Assembly: GCF_036492245.1 (NCBI RefSeq)
Contig: NZ_AP025286.1
Span: forward strand, 310,001 to 374,000
DNA length: 64,000 nt
Direction: 5' to 3'
From: Treponema bryantii
GTDB lineage: Bacteria; Spirochaetota; Spirochaetia; Treponematales; Treponemataceae
Shown: positions 31,101-41,100 of the stretch, piece by piece
How the letters are laid out: each line of letters opens with the position of its first letter
How positions within the stretch are numbered: position 1 is the first letter of the stretch
Program-made: the position numbers and the translations under genes
The notes under the pieces: generated by a model
What the model saw: the letters and a program-made list of their open reading frames with translations, nothing else
The model's database searches: none
Told to the model about the DNA's origin: nothing

Positions 31101-34100
31101 AGAAAATCTCTTTCACTGTAAATCTTCAGCCTGATATTGCTTCATATCCAATAGATGTTTCTACAGAGGAAATTTCAGATGAGATAAAAGCAGAACGCTG
31201 TAAAACATGGAATGCAACTATCGATACTTCAAAACTGAAATATGATAATGGAGAAATTTATGAAGGTACAGTTTCTGTTTATGCAACAGCAAAGGATAAA
31301 GCAGGAACTGGCAATACAGCAACCATAAGTATTGGAACAATCATAATGGATTCAATTGCACCAGAAGTAACAATAAAAGTACCTTCTGATGCAGATAAAT
31401 ATACAGCTGGGGTTCAGGTAAATGAAAAAATCAGTTTAACCGGCACTGCAGCCGATGCAAAGGGGCTTAAAGAAGGAAACGGAAATATCATTCTTTATTA
31501 TACAAGAAATGAAACCCTTGGTACAAAATCAGTTATTACATCAGCTGATATATGGAATGAATTAGCAACTCCTAATCCAGATCAGAAATTTGTTGAATTA
31601 AAGACCTCTGAAAATGAGAATAGCTGGACATTTAGTAATATAAATACAAATACTCTTAAGGAAGGATCTTCTGAAGAATCAACACTGGATGTATGGTTTG
31701 TTGTTGCTTCTAAGGATATAGCTGACAATGTAGGATATTCTGCACCATGCAAAGTTACTGTAGATCCTCAAAGTGATCGTCCTGTTATTTCTTTTACAAG
31801 TGGTCTTACAATAAAAGATGGCATTTGTGAGGCAAATCCTAGTTGGGTTAAAAATTCTCAAATTAGAGGAATCGTTGAGGATGATGATACCATATCAAAT
31901 ATGTGGTATTCCTTTGATTCAACAGAATGGATAAGTTGCTATGAAACAGGTTCATTAGAATTTACAATTAATCTTCCAACAGATGGAAGTAAGGATAATG
32001 AGCATAAGTTATATTTCAAAGTAAAAGAAGCTGGTGATACTATAAAAGAATTCATTACAAAAGCCGCTGCTTCTTCACAGGAGGCTCTATCTTCTCCAAA
32101 ACTTCTTGCTCAGAAAGAGAATAATGAAGATGTGATTATAGGAAATTCTGATGGAAAATATGATTCAATTGTATATTTGAACATCGATCTTGTAGATCCA
32201 ACTCTACCAGTAATAGCATATACATTAGATGATTGTTCTGCTGTTACAAATATGGAAGGAGTTATTATAAATGGAAATCAGACAAAAGATAGTGCAGATA
32301 TTAAATGGAAAGATTTGGCTACTTCAATAGTAACTGGTGGACCATCAGAAAAACTTTATGTTCTTACAAAGGCTTGTGATGCTAATGGAATCAAATCAAT
32401 TCAACTTTTATATGATAGTGTTGAAATAAATTCTATAAAATCAGAATCGGTAAATGATGGAAAAGAGCAGATTTCATTGTTCGAAATAGATATAAGCTCA
32501 ATAAGTATTGCAGAAAAATCTATTACTATTATTGCTACTGATAACGCTGATAAGCCAATAAATAAAGGTTTTACAAATATCTGTATAGATAGAAAACCAC
32601 CTGTTGTTTCTATAATAAATCCTTCTAAAAATGATTCAGTTTATGGTAATGAAGGTGTTGCAGATAATCGTGTTACAGTCAGTGGACGAGCAGATGATGA
32701 TAATGGAATTGATAAGGTTTGGATGGCTATAACAAAATCTGAAACAGATATGCCTTCTGAGTATTACGATATTTCAACTGAAAATACCAATGCGATTGTC
32801 GCAGTATTTAATGGTGATGTAGATAATGTAAATAATCATAAAGATGAATGCTATCTGGAATTATTCAATTCGTATGTAAATGCTTTGTATGGCCAGGGTA
32901 CAAGTTATAATGAATATAAGAAAGATGTTTGTCTCTGGATTTATGCAGTAGATAAACTGAATAACTCAGGAATTGAAACTCCTTCAAAGCTGCCTCTTGT
33001 TATCCTTACACAGGGGGATAAACCAGAAGTAGAAATATCTTATCCAAAAGAGGATATGACTCTTGGTGGAACAATAACCTTGGCTGGTTCTACAACAATT
33101 GCAACAGATACTGTCGAAGATGTATTCATACAGATAGATAAAGATTATAAGAATGGAGTATTCTCTGAAAACTGGGAAACTGAATTAAAGAGCTCTGAGA
33201 ACTGGTCAAATGTTGGATACAGTATAGAATCAACAGGTCTTGAGGCCCCTTATGACCATGCAATAAAAGCGCAGGGGTCTCCTCAGAACTGGTACCTTAC
33301 AACAAATTTACACAGCGAATTAAATAAGGCAGATAAATCTAACAGTATAATTGCGATTCGTGTATTAGCAGTTGGAAAGAATAATAGAAAGATAAGTGAA
33401 ATAAAGGAGCTGCACTTTAATCTGGATCCTGGTTCTCCAATATTTGGTAACGTAAATAAAATGAGACTTGTCCAATTTGCAAATAATGCAGAGGGATCAG
33501 GAGACGAAACAGCCAGTATTCTATATACAGAGGGAATGTGGATTCAGGGAAAATGGTGGCTTACAGGTTCTGTTGAAGATGACAGTGGCATTGGTAATAT
33601 TATTTTGACAGAAACAAATGAAACAGGAATAAATCGAACTGAAGACATAAAAGCAAAATCAACACCATTTGGTAATTCAAATTATATTATAAAAGTTCCG
33701 GTAGGAAGTCCTATTGGTTCAGAAGAATGTTATGGTCCAAACTTTAAGCTTTCTGCAGAAGAAGCACAGGGAGGAAAAACAACTGAGTACACAGTAAGTC
33801 TTAATTGTGATAACGAAGCTCCTCAGTTTGAAGCAACTTCATTAAGTGAGATTTCTGGTAATTCGATTATTCAGACAGAAGGAACTTATCAAATATCTGG
33901 AACATTTAATGATGGTCAGGGCAGTGGTTTTAAGAGAATTGTCTTCTATATTACAAGAGACATAAAAGTTGGAAATGATACTGTTTCATATCTCACTGAT
34001 ATTATGAAAGTACAGGGAACTTCTGAAAGTGGAATTCCAGAAAACTGTTACCAGCAGAGTGATTTTACTGTACCTCAGTCGAATACAGATCTTTACTGGA

Positions 34101-37100
34101 AAACTATTTCAAATTGTACAGCAAGTAATATGCATGTTACTCTTCCACAAGATATCCCGTCATTTGTTCATAATGGAAGTCTGTGTAGAATCAATAATGT
34201 AATGTATCTCATAAAATCAGTTGATACTGTTGAGAATACAATTATGCTGGATACAGCAATTGATTCCGGCACTGTTTCTGTTGATTTTACAATTGCTCAG
34301 GTTATTGATAATACTGTTTCAGAAACAGGACGAACAACATATTTCGGAGATACATCAAATAAGATTGCAAATGATGATGGAGATCAGATGGTTGAAAGTT
34401 ACACAAAATCAACCAATGCATGGACAGTTGCAATAAATTCACAGAATATAAAAGATGGAGTTATTTCAATTCATTTTGTAGCTTTTGATGCAGCTGGAAA
34501 TGCAACCTATAAAAATTACAGTGGAACTGTTTCGAATAACCGCCCAAGAATAGCAGGCGTAAAATTTGGAAGCGATGTAGACGGCAGCGGAACTGTAACT
34601 GAAAATGAAATGAAGACAATGTATTCTGGTTTATATAACCGAACAAGCCAGAATAAAGTTGAAAATGTAACAGTAAATGGTCAGTCTCCTAATGGAAATA
34701 AGATTTATAGTCTTGCACTTCCTAATGATGGAAACAGTATTTCTGTTTTGAGCGGAAATCCGATTCTAACAGTGAAAGGAAATGTTAAAATTATTCCGGA
34801 AATTGTTGGCGGTAACGATGGTTTAAGCTGGACATACTATGTTGGTGATAAGGATGATGCAAATATTATTAAGGACAGTAATGGTAAGAGAATAGTTACT
34901 CAAATGGCTTCTACCCATTCTGATGATATTCGTGAAGAAGAAACACCAATTGAATTAACAGTTTCAAATTTACATGGTATTACCGATGGTGCTAAGGATT
35001 TCCACTTCCAGATTTGGGATCATACATCAGGAACCGAAATAGGTTATAACAGCAACAGGGCTGATCTGTCCTTAAGATTCTATGTAGCTCTTAATGATGG
35101 AGAAGTGCCAACAGCATTGATAAAACCGTTCTATTGGGTAGATTCTTCAACAAACAGTATTTACTATGAATTAATTAATTCAAAGAAAATTTCTAAAGGG
35201 CATATAGAACTTGAAGCTGATTTGCCTTCTGATACATTTAAAGAAAAGACAGGGCTTCATGATAAAGATCCTAAGCTTTCTGGTATAGTTTATCTGGAAG
35301 GTATAGCAAAAGACAATGTTGCAGTAGATGAATTGTGGTTAAAGTTTACTGGTTTAACTGAAGATAATGATTTTATAAAAATAGCTGCTCGTGAAAAAGA
35401 AAATCCAGATACTCTTGGAAGTTGGAAAGCTTTAACAGATTTGCAGAACAATGGCATAAAATTTATTTCAGCAGATGAAGTTGTAGAAACTGAAGAAAAT
35501 GGTCTTGATTACAATGTTGTTTATTGGAAGGTTGCCATAGATACAGCAAAAATTGACGGAATTGCAGATACAGACAGACAGATTCAGGTTATGGTAATGG
35601 ATCGTGGTGGCTTGAACGAAGATGGAACCTTTGGAAAGAATCAGAAAGCATCTTCTGTAGAAAATCTATCCCAGACCTCAGTTTCAGCAGTTAAGTGGTC
35701 AGTTGCAAAAACTCAATCAACTTCTTTCTATCTCGATATGGATTGTACAACATTGATTACTCAAAAAAATAGTAAGACTTTAAGTGATGATACTACTGTT
35801 TATGAAGATAATCGCTCTCCTAGTTATAGAGTAGATGTCGTTCCTTATATTACTGGTATAACAACAAAACTTGGTAAATTAAAACAGAATAATCCAAGCG
35901 TTTATGGTAGAACAGCACTCGGTCATTATACTGTCAGTTCTGATGAGGAGATTATATTTGCAGGTTATAACCTTGGCGATAATACAACATTGGATATTTC
36001 AACACTCTCAAGTTCCGGTGCATATGATTTTGAGATAAATGGTGTAAAAGCTCTAAACAATGAAAACTATAATGATAGTAGAGGTTCATATAGTAAAACG
36101 GTAAATTTGAATGATAATCCAACAGGTGATAAAACAATTTATGATAACTACTACAACCGCCAGCCTAATGGTGATAATAACAATCTGCTTACAGATGATA
36201 TTGTTTTTGATATATGGGGAATCAATAGTGAGGCCGGAAAGCCTAAGAGTGGCCCATTGTCACAGCCAGTTATGGCAATCAATCCAAAGAATAAACAGGT
36301 AGGATTTGCTTTTGCAAGTGGGCCTCTGAATTTTAGCATGGGTAGTCTTGATAAATCTTATGATGTCTGGGAACAGGGACTTGATTTCTGGACAAGTATA
36401 GGATTTGCCTATGATGCAAACGGAAATTCTTTTGGTACTACTGCAGGTGGGGATATTAATGGTAATCCGTCAGCTGATGCATTTGGAATATTTACAAGCA
36501 GATGGGGCAAAGGCTTTTATGATCAATCTTATGGACATAATAATGGAACAGGACAGTTAAGAATTGAACTTGTAGGTCAGGGAGAGTCTACAGATGGTTC
36601 AACTTTTGATGGAAATAATATCAATAAGGAACGAATACAATCCTCATCAATAGCTACAACTGTTGCGAACGCAACTGCTACTAGTACAACAGTTTATCTT
36701 GCTTACTATGATGCAATAAATGAAGAAATTCGATTTAAGTGGGGTATTTTAGAGAATGCTACTAATAAAGTGCGAAGTAAAAATAATCTTTTCTATGATT
36801 ATTATGGCCCTACCTCTGTTTCTGGTGATGCAAAGACAGATAATTCAGAAGGAACAAAGTCATTGACAGGATCAAAACTTGTTAAGGACTTACCGTATAC
36901 ATTGGAGTATGTTTCTTTAATAGCAGGACAGACAAAAAATAAAAAAACGTTCTACAAAGGATCTGATAACAAGAATCATAATTACCAGGCAAATACAGCT
37001 GTAATGACCAGAGAAGGAGCTCCTGTACATGCCGGACAATATGTAAGTATTGCTGCAAGAAAGGGTGCTGGAAATACTTATAATATTGGTACTGAACAGG

Positions 37101-37936
37101 AACCAGTCAGTTTTACAGATGATCTTGTTGTTGCTGTATGGTATGATGCAACGAATAATCAGATGCTTTATTCTTATAATAAAACACCACAAAAAATTAC
37201 CGCACCAACATATAAAGGTGATAATACATATTTGGGTAAAAATGAAGATGGTTCAGATAAAGGTATAGATTCATTCTCACAGGCTGCAACTGGTTGGAGT
37301 ACACCTGTTGCAATATTTGGCGAAGGAAACGGTATCGGTGAATATTGTAAGGTTGTAATAGATGGTGAAGGCAATGTCCATATTGCATGTTATGATAATG
37401 GAAATGCAGATGTCTGGTATGCATATCTGGACAATTTTGATGCACCTGCAAGTGCCAAAACTTGTATTGTAGATTCTTATGGTATTGTTGGAACAGAATT
37501 AAGTATTGATGTTGCTATAAAGGATTCTAATCCTGTTCCATATATCAGTTATTATGGAAGCAGCTGTGCAAGACCAAAAGTTGCATATTGGGCTTCTGAA
37601 GAATCTATAGCTGATGTAAGTTCTATTTCAGGTGCAGAAGATGAGAGCTTTACAAAGAATTGGGAAGTAAGTGTCATTCCTAGTAACAGTAAAATTTCTA
37701 TAGATCATATAAATGTAGGTGTATGGAAAGATAATTCAGGAAATCTGACTTATTCAACAACTGATGAAAATGTACCAAATGGTATAACTCCAGGTTCGGC
37801 AGGAGCAAATGTTGGTAATTCCACTGCAGCAAATAGTAATGGAATGATTTACGGTAACGGATCAAAGAATCCTATTCTCGGCTACGCTATAACAAAGGGA
37901 GCGGGTGGCTTCATCGAAACCGCCCAAATGAAATAA
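28178..37936 (+). CDS. Giant Ig-like-repeat surface lipoprotein 1
   Basis: 3252 aa. Signal peptide with lipobox LLTVSC (Cys20), then EIGLGSSVD. Residues about 25-2570 are a long array of Ig-like beta domains, recognisable by recurring (T/A)DDGT or ADDN turns, DNTAP/DNEAP linkers and LAGNQTKK/AGNATYKN strands. The C-terminal block of about 680 aa starts at NPSVYGRTALGHY (about 2572). It includes repeated Y-Y-D/V-W-Y-D and GEGNVHIACYDNG motifs like beta-propeller blades, and ends ETAQMK. It is probably exposed on the outer membrane, with an adhesion or carbohydrate-binding role inferred. GAGG precedes the ATG. It is collinear with the next gene, so they arose by duplication. Confidence 0.88.
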   Translation: MKKLRIILLSIFSILLTVSCEIGLGSSVDTEAPALYILNPPVDSIIRDSFLLSGSYTDDGTVVSVSAKLQRTDGSTNIINLTGTVEENSVKRGTGNWKVTISPINEKGETEIIDGTYQASVYIKDASGHTTTQNTTFTIDNTAPIMLLSRPSTIAEAGRVSFDSYGRTFSIEGKAADDNEVSRIEVNIYENLDSDTPIASIPLDNIPLTIEKEIASYTANEANIYAQIYGHTDENGVIIADEIGAVSQRYCSFTIYDNAQRFPVDGSEQTADDKKGNKTEDYYMDSILSEVFLNEYNTTELYHIKNGTKNITEAGKLNSSEVLKKLAENAVNKSQFSINPANNPKFVVSSVNILDSGKDMSNDVAYQFSAGNRYLEVEVSPGLDGYLIMPDTVGVYLQECNSTGVIDKTKSPVTIIKPGKEFHIEDENTEQELPFGSAFISLSGKSYKFKTVRTIDSSNYDVQTEKYYVVVVEGNDSQGKDNGKIISEGLYAFKLKSNLEKIEIDTNCSLNYISQNKVAWTEYPDSKLKINLKWGDSATPYALYRKVDSKDAEIEQKLKAITDSQDREYTDELTYEQLKELGSNGAFPHSLIYYIKRTTGNEDNEVISIYATVVLNYDSTAPGISNIQFTNAYEKVKETNNNGLVIEDSTYYLNNKEGKKYSISGIATDDTGIKSIKLVIPGLDSKTSTSARFSFADLNFDNISPDVNDGVTADIIVTDLAGNQTKKTLKIIFDNNPPVGIHKLDAKGKDIVFRIGNYDNTEVSTNEDKDIDVGGKYSNQTYGNSETVKVRGEFSDSGSGLDMLYYKVYHTKPGETESFYKNYETECDGTVAFLSGDKIIKKRVFYTQSYQKDGTTISVDYGEDNIAGKYYLDDVESNFYAPISGLSVGENYLVFVAVDKVGNSIVEKPYDENNYYYLNVDTEGPEIIANDDTIRYSNATQTFNLNGSVLDIPAGIDTLEVYANIYKEKGGTEKKKISFTVNLQPDIASYPIDVSTEEISDEIKAERCKTWNATIDTSKLKYDNGEIYEGTVSVYATAKDKAGTGNTATISIGTIIMDSIAPEVTIKVPSDADKYTAGVQVNEKISLTGTAADAKGLKEGNGNIILYYTRNETLGTKSVITSADIWNELATPNPDQKFVELKTSENENSWTFSNINTNTLKEGSSEESTLDVWFVVASKDIADNVGYSAPCKVTVDPQSDRPVISFTSGLTIKDGICEANPSWVKNSQIRGIVEDDDTISNMWYSFDSTEWISCYETGSLEFTINLPTDGSKDNEHKLYFKVKEAGDTIKEFITKAAASSQEALSSPKLLAQKENNEDVIIGNSDGKYDSIVYLNIDLVDPTLPVIAYTLDDCSAVTNMEGVIINGNQTKDSADIKWKDLATSIVTGGPSEKLYVLTKACDANGIKSIQLLYDSVEINSIKSESVNDGKEQISLFEIDISSISIAEKSITIIATDNADKPINKGFTNICIDRKPPVVSIINPSKNDSVYGNEGVADNRVTVSGRADDDNGIDKVWMAITKSETDMPSEYYDISTENTNAIVAVFNGDVDNVNNHKDECYLELFNSYVNALYGQGTSYNEYKKDVCLWIYAVDKLNNSGIETPSKLPLVILTQGDKPEVEISYPKEDMTLGGTITLAGSTTIATDTVEDVFIQIDKDYKNGVFSENWETELKSSENWSNVGYSIESTGLEAPYDHAIKAQGSPQNWYLTTNLHSELNKADKSNSIIAIRVLAVGKNNRKISEIKELHFNLDPGSPIFGNVNKMRLVQFANNAEGSGDETASILYTEGMWIQGKWWLTGSVEDDSGIGNIILTETNETGINRTEDIKAKSTPFGNSNYIIKVPVGSPIGSEECYGPNFKLSAEEAQGGKTTEYTVSLNCDNEAPQFEATSLSEISGNSIIQTEGTYQISGTFNDGQGSGFKRIVFYITRDIKVGNDTVSYLTDIMKVQGTSESGIPENCYQQSDFTVPQSNTDLYWKTISNCTASNMHVTLPQDIPSFVHNGSLCRINNVMYLIKSVDTVENTIMLDTAIDSGTVSVDFTIAQVIDNTVSETGRTTYFGDTSNKIANDDGDQMVESYTKSTNAWTVAINSQNIKDGVISIHFVAFDAAGNATYKNYSGTVSNNRPRIAGVKFGSDVDGSGTVTENEMKTMYSGLYNRTSQNKVENVTVNGQSPNGNKIYSLALPNDGNSISVLSGNPILTVKGNVKIIPEIVGGNDGLSWTYYVGDKDDANIIKDSNGKRIVTQMASTHSDDIREEETPIELTVSNLHGITDGAKDFHFQIWDHTSGTEIGYNSNRADLSLRFYVALNDGEVPTALIKPFYWVDSSTNSIYYELINSKKISKGHIELEADLPSDTFKEKTGLHDKDPKLSGIVYLEGIAKDNVAVDELWLKFTGLTEDNDFIKIAAREKENPDTLGSWKALTDLQNNGIKFISADEVVETEENGLDYNVVYWKVAIDTAKIDGIADTDRQIQVMVMDRGGLNEDGTFGKNQKASSVENLSQTSVSAVKWSVAKTQSTSFYLDMDCTTLITQKNSKTLSDDTTVYEDNRSPSYRVDVVPYITGITTKLGKLKQNNPSVYGRTALGHYTVSSDEEIIFAGYNLGDNTTLDISTLSSSGAYDFEINGVKALNNENYNDSRGSYSKTVNLNDNPTGDKTIYDNYYNRQPNGDNNNLLTDDIVFDIWGINSEAGKPKSGPLSQPVMAINPKNKQVGFAFASGPLNFSMGSLDKSYDVWEQGLDFWTSIGFAYDANGNSFGTTAGGDINGNPSADAFGIFTSRWGKGFYDQSYGHNNGTGQLRIELVGQGESTDGSTFDGNNINKERIQSSSIATTVANATATSTTVYLAYYDAINEEIRFKWGILENATNKVRSKNNLFYDYYGPTSVSGDAKTDNSEGTKSLTGSKLVKDLPYTLEYVSLIAGQTKNKKTFYKGSDNKNHNYQANTAVMTREGAPVHAGQYVSIAARKGAGNTYNIGTEQEPVSFTDDLVVAVWYDATNNQMLYSYNKTPQKITAPTYKGDNTYLGKNEDGSDKGIDSFSQAATGWSTPVAIFGEGNGIGEYCKVVIDGEGNVHIACYDNGNADVWYAYLDNFDAPASAKTCIVDSYGIVGTELSIDVAIKDSNPVPYISYYGSSCARPKVAYWASEESIADVSSISGAEDESFTKNWEVSVIPSNSKISIDHINVGVWKDNSGNLTYSTTDENVPNGITPGSAGANVGNSTAANSNGMIYGNGSKNPILGYAITKGAGGFIETAQMK

Positions 37937-37942
37937 CTGAAC

Positions 37943-37965
37943 GGTCCGCCGATTCAAGGCGGACC
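37943..37965 (+). terminator. Hairpin after giant gene 1
   Basis: GGTCCGCC (37943-37950) and GGCGGACC (37958-37965) form a perfect 8-bp GC-rich stem just past the stop. The following sequence is only weakly T-rich, so termination may be partial. Confidence 0.65.
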
Positions 37966-38079
37966 TCTGTATTTATAATAAAAAATTCTCTTTTACAGAT
38001 TTCAAACCTGTGCTAAAATAAAATCGAAATAATGTATATTATTTCAGACGCTTTATGCCGATACTATATAAGTATAGTT

Positions 38080-38145
38080 GTCGCTTAAAGGGTAATAAAA
38101 AAGTTCTAACTCATCTCTAGTTACATCATTTGTCCTTTAGGCGAC
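38080..38145 (+). promoter_or_regulatory. Long-range leader hairpin before giant gene 2
   Basis: GTCGCTTAAAGG (38080-38091) pairs with CCTTTAGGCGAC (38134-38145) over 12 positions with one G-U pair; the loop is 42 bases. It lies 36 bases upstream of the ATG and is followed by an A-run, so it is a leader structure and not a terminator. A smaller inverted repeat, ACTATATAAGTATAGT, is just upstream (about 38063-38078). Confidence 0.5.
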
Positions 38146-38181
38146 CTCAAAAAAATGTTTTTATATACTCTGGGGTTGTAT

Positions 38182-41100
38182 ATGAGAAAAAGTATTAGTT
38201 CTATTCTTTTAAAGTTTGGTTTGGTTACGCTTGCACTTAGTTTGAATCTATTTGCAGCCTGTGAAATTGGTCTGGGTGCTTCGGTCGATGTTGATGTACC
38301 TGTGATTTCAATTGACACACCAAAGACATCTGCAATTATCCGTGATACATTTACTATTAGTGGAACTTGGACAGATGATGGTACTATTGAAGATATTGAT
38401 GTTTTCTTAAAAAATAACGAAACAGATCAGGTTTTTTCATTTAAAGGAGAAATGTATGATGAAAACAATTGGAAATGTCTGATTGATCCTTCAAAGCCAG
38501 ATCCAAAGAAACCAAATTTAAAAATAGTAGATGGAAAATATGAAGTTACTATTAAAATTTCAGATACCGCAGGGCATAAATCAGAAACTACCCGTTCTTA
38601 TGTTATTGATAATACTGCACCGGTAGTAGTTTTATCGAGACCTTCTTCGAAAAAAGAGGAAACAGATACAAATAAGATAGAATCTTACGGTCAGTATCTT
38701 ACAATTGAAGGACAGGCTGCAGATGATAATGATATAGAAAAGATTGTAATAAAATTCTATAGCAAAGATGATCCAGCTACAATTCTTTATGAAAAGGAAA
38801 TAACAAGCATACCTCCAACAATCTCTCTTGATGTAGCAAAATTCCTCGATAAAGATGTTTATTCTGCCATTTATGGTGATGATAAGGAAGCTGGTGAAAA
38901 AGCATATTATTGTGAAATCGTTGCATATGATGGAGCAAAACGTTATCCAGTAGCAGGTGAAGAAAAAGAAGATGATAATGATGGAAACTCAGAGCCATCA
39001 TATATTCTTTGGGCAGATTGGGAAAAATTCCAGACTGAGTATCAGAAAGCTACTGCCAGTACATCAAAAATCAAAATTCCAGATTTATATGCACTCAAAG
39101 CAGGAAAAAATACAACAGATACAAGCCGTTCTGCAAAAACACAATCATTAATTTCTAATCTTTTTAGTAATGCTATTTCAGCAGGTAGCTTTAAGCTTAA
39201 TCCACTTAACAACCCTACATTCTCAATTTCTGGATTAGAGCTTGGCATTGCAAATGATGTAGAAAATGATCGTTCACTTACAATTCAGCTTGCAAAAGGT
39301 TTGGATGGAATTTCTCTGGATACAGAGAATATGAAAGTCTATCTTATTCCAGTTTCAACTGATGCAACTGGAAAGGAAGTTCTCGGTAGTAAAATTTATC
39401 CTCAGCAGTCAGAATACCAGCAGAAAGGAGATGGACAGTTCCTTACAACAATTCAGAAAGAGAATTGTAAAGATAAAAATGGTACAGTTGTACCCCTTGA
39501 GTATGGAAAAACATATATTATTGGAGTTGAAGGAGCTGATACAGAAGGAAACAAGATAGTTCCTTCTTTTGATGATTCAGTATTCTATATCCGTTTTAAG
39601 GCAAAGAATGTTGCCCCTGGATTAACACTCACTTCACCATCTCCAACAACATCATATTTGATGAAAGGTAAGACTCTTAAAATTGCCGGTACAACTTCAG
39701 TTCCAGATGGATATCCAACAATTTCTATTGTTTGTAAAAAAGGTGAGGAAGTAACTGGTCAGGAAATTTATTCTCATAAGGTTACAGAAGCTGACAAGGA
39801 GAAAATCGAAGGCGGCCTTATTATTTATAATTTTGAATATGAAATTCCAATTGATGGAGATAATTTCAAATTTGATCAGACACAAAGTAATCAGTATGTT
39901 TTTGATATTACTTCAGATATGGATAACATGCCGACAACTCGTACAAAAACTGTTATCTATGATATTGATGGTCCAACAATCAGTATTGATAGCATGTTAC
40001 CGACAGCAAAAAAGTACGATCTTGATTTAGAAGATGGTTCTGGAGAGGATGGTTATCTTAACGGTGATGTAACTATGAAGGTATCTATTCTTGATGATTA
40101 TGATACTGTTCAGACAGCTCTTGAAGAAGGAAAAGACAGACGTCCTTACTTTATAATTGTAGATGAAAATGGTAATGAGTTACCATTTATGGTTGGAGCA
40201 GAAACTAAAGCAACTGTAAAACATTACATTACAACACCTGCAAAACAGTCTTTTATAATTCATACAAAAGATATTGCAGATGGTTCTAATAAAAAGGAAA
40301 TCAAAGTAAAGATTTTTGCAGAAGACCGTGCAGGAAACAAAGGTGTTGATATTGAAGATATTTCAAAAACTTTATTCGAACGAGATTTTACAATTGATCA
40401 GTCAACAGATGCACCTGTAATTTTACCAAAAACTGCAAATACTAACACAGTAAAATTATCTGAAGAAGATATCAAAAAAGAATCAAACTTTAAGAATATG
40501 TATTCTGGTAATCAGACTGTTTCTTACAGATTGATAGATGATGATGGTCTTAGTTCGGTTACTTATAAGCTTACTGGAACAAATTATAATCCGGAAGCAG
40601 TAACTATAGCACTTAACGATGTTACTGAATATCCTCTTGATTTAATTATGCCGGAAGATCCTGGTATTTATAATGTTGATATTTCTGTAACTGATAATAA
40701 GAATAATCCTGCTGTAACTAGAAATTTCTATGTACGTGTTACAGCTGCAGCACCAGTTATTAAGAGTATAAAGTTTGATAAGGATCCTGTAGGAATTGGT
40801 GAGAATATAGTTGCTCATGTTGCTATTAAATCTGATCAGAAACCATTTACTTTGATTCGTACTATTAAGAAATCAAATGATGAGATTCTCAGTGAAACTA
40901 CGTTAAAAGAGAATGAAATTCCTGAACTTGATAGTGCAAATCCAACAATTACAGATTCCTTTAGTTTAACACAGGCAGGTATTACAATTTCTGGAGATTA
41001 TAAGGTTTATTATGAAGTTCATGATGTAAATTATAAGGAACAGAATCCTAAATACGGAACAGGCGATGAATCTATTACTGTAGATTTAAATGAGCCTGTA

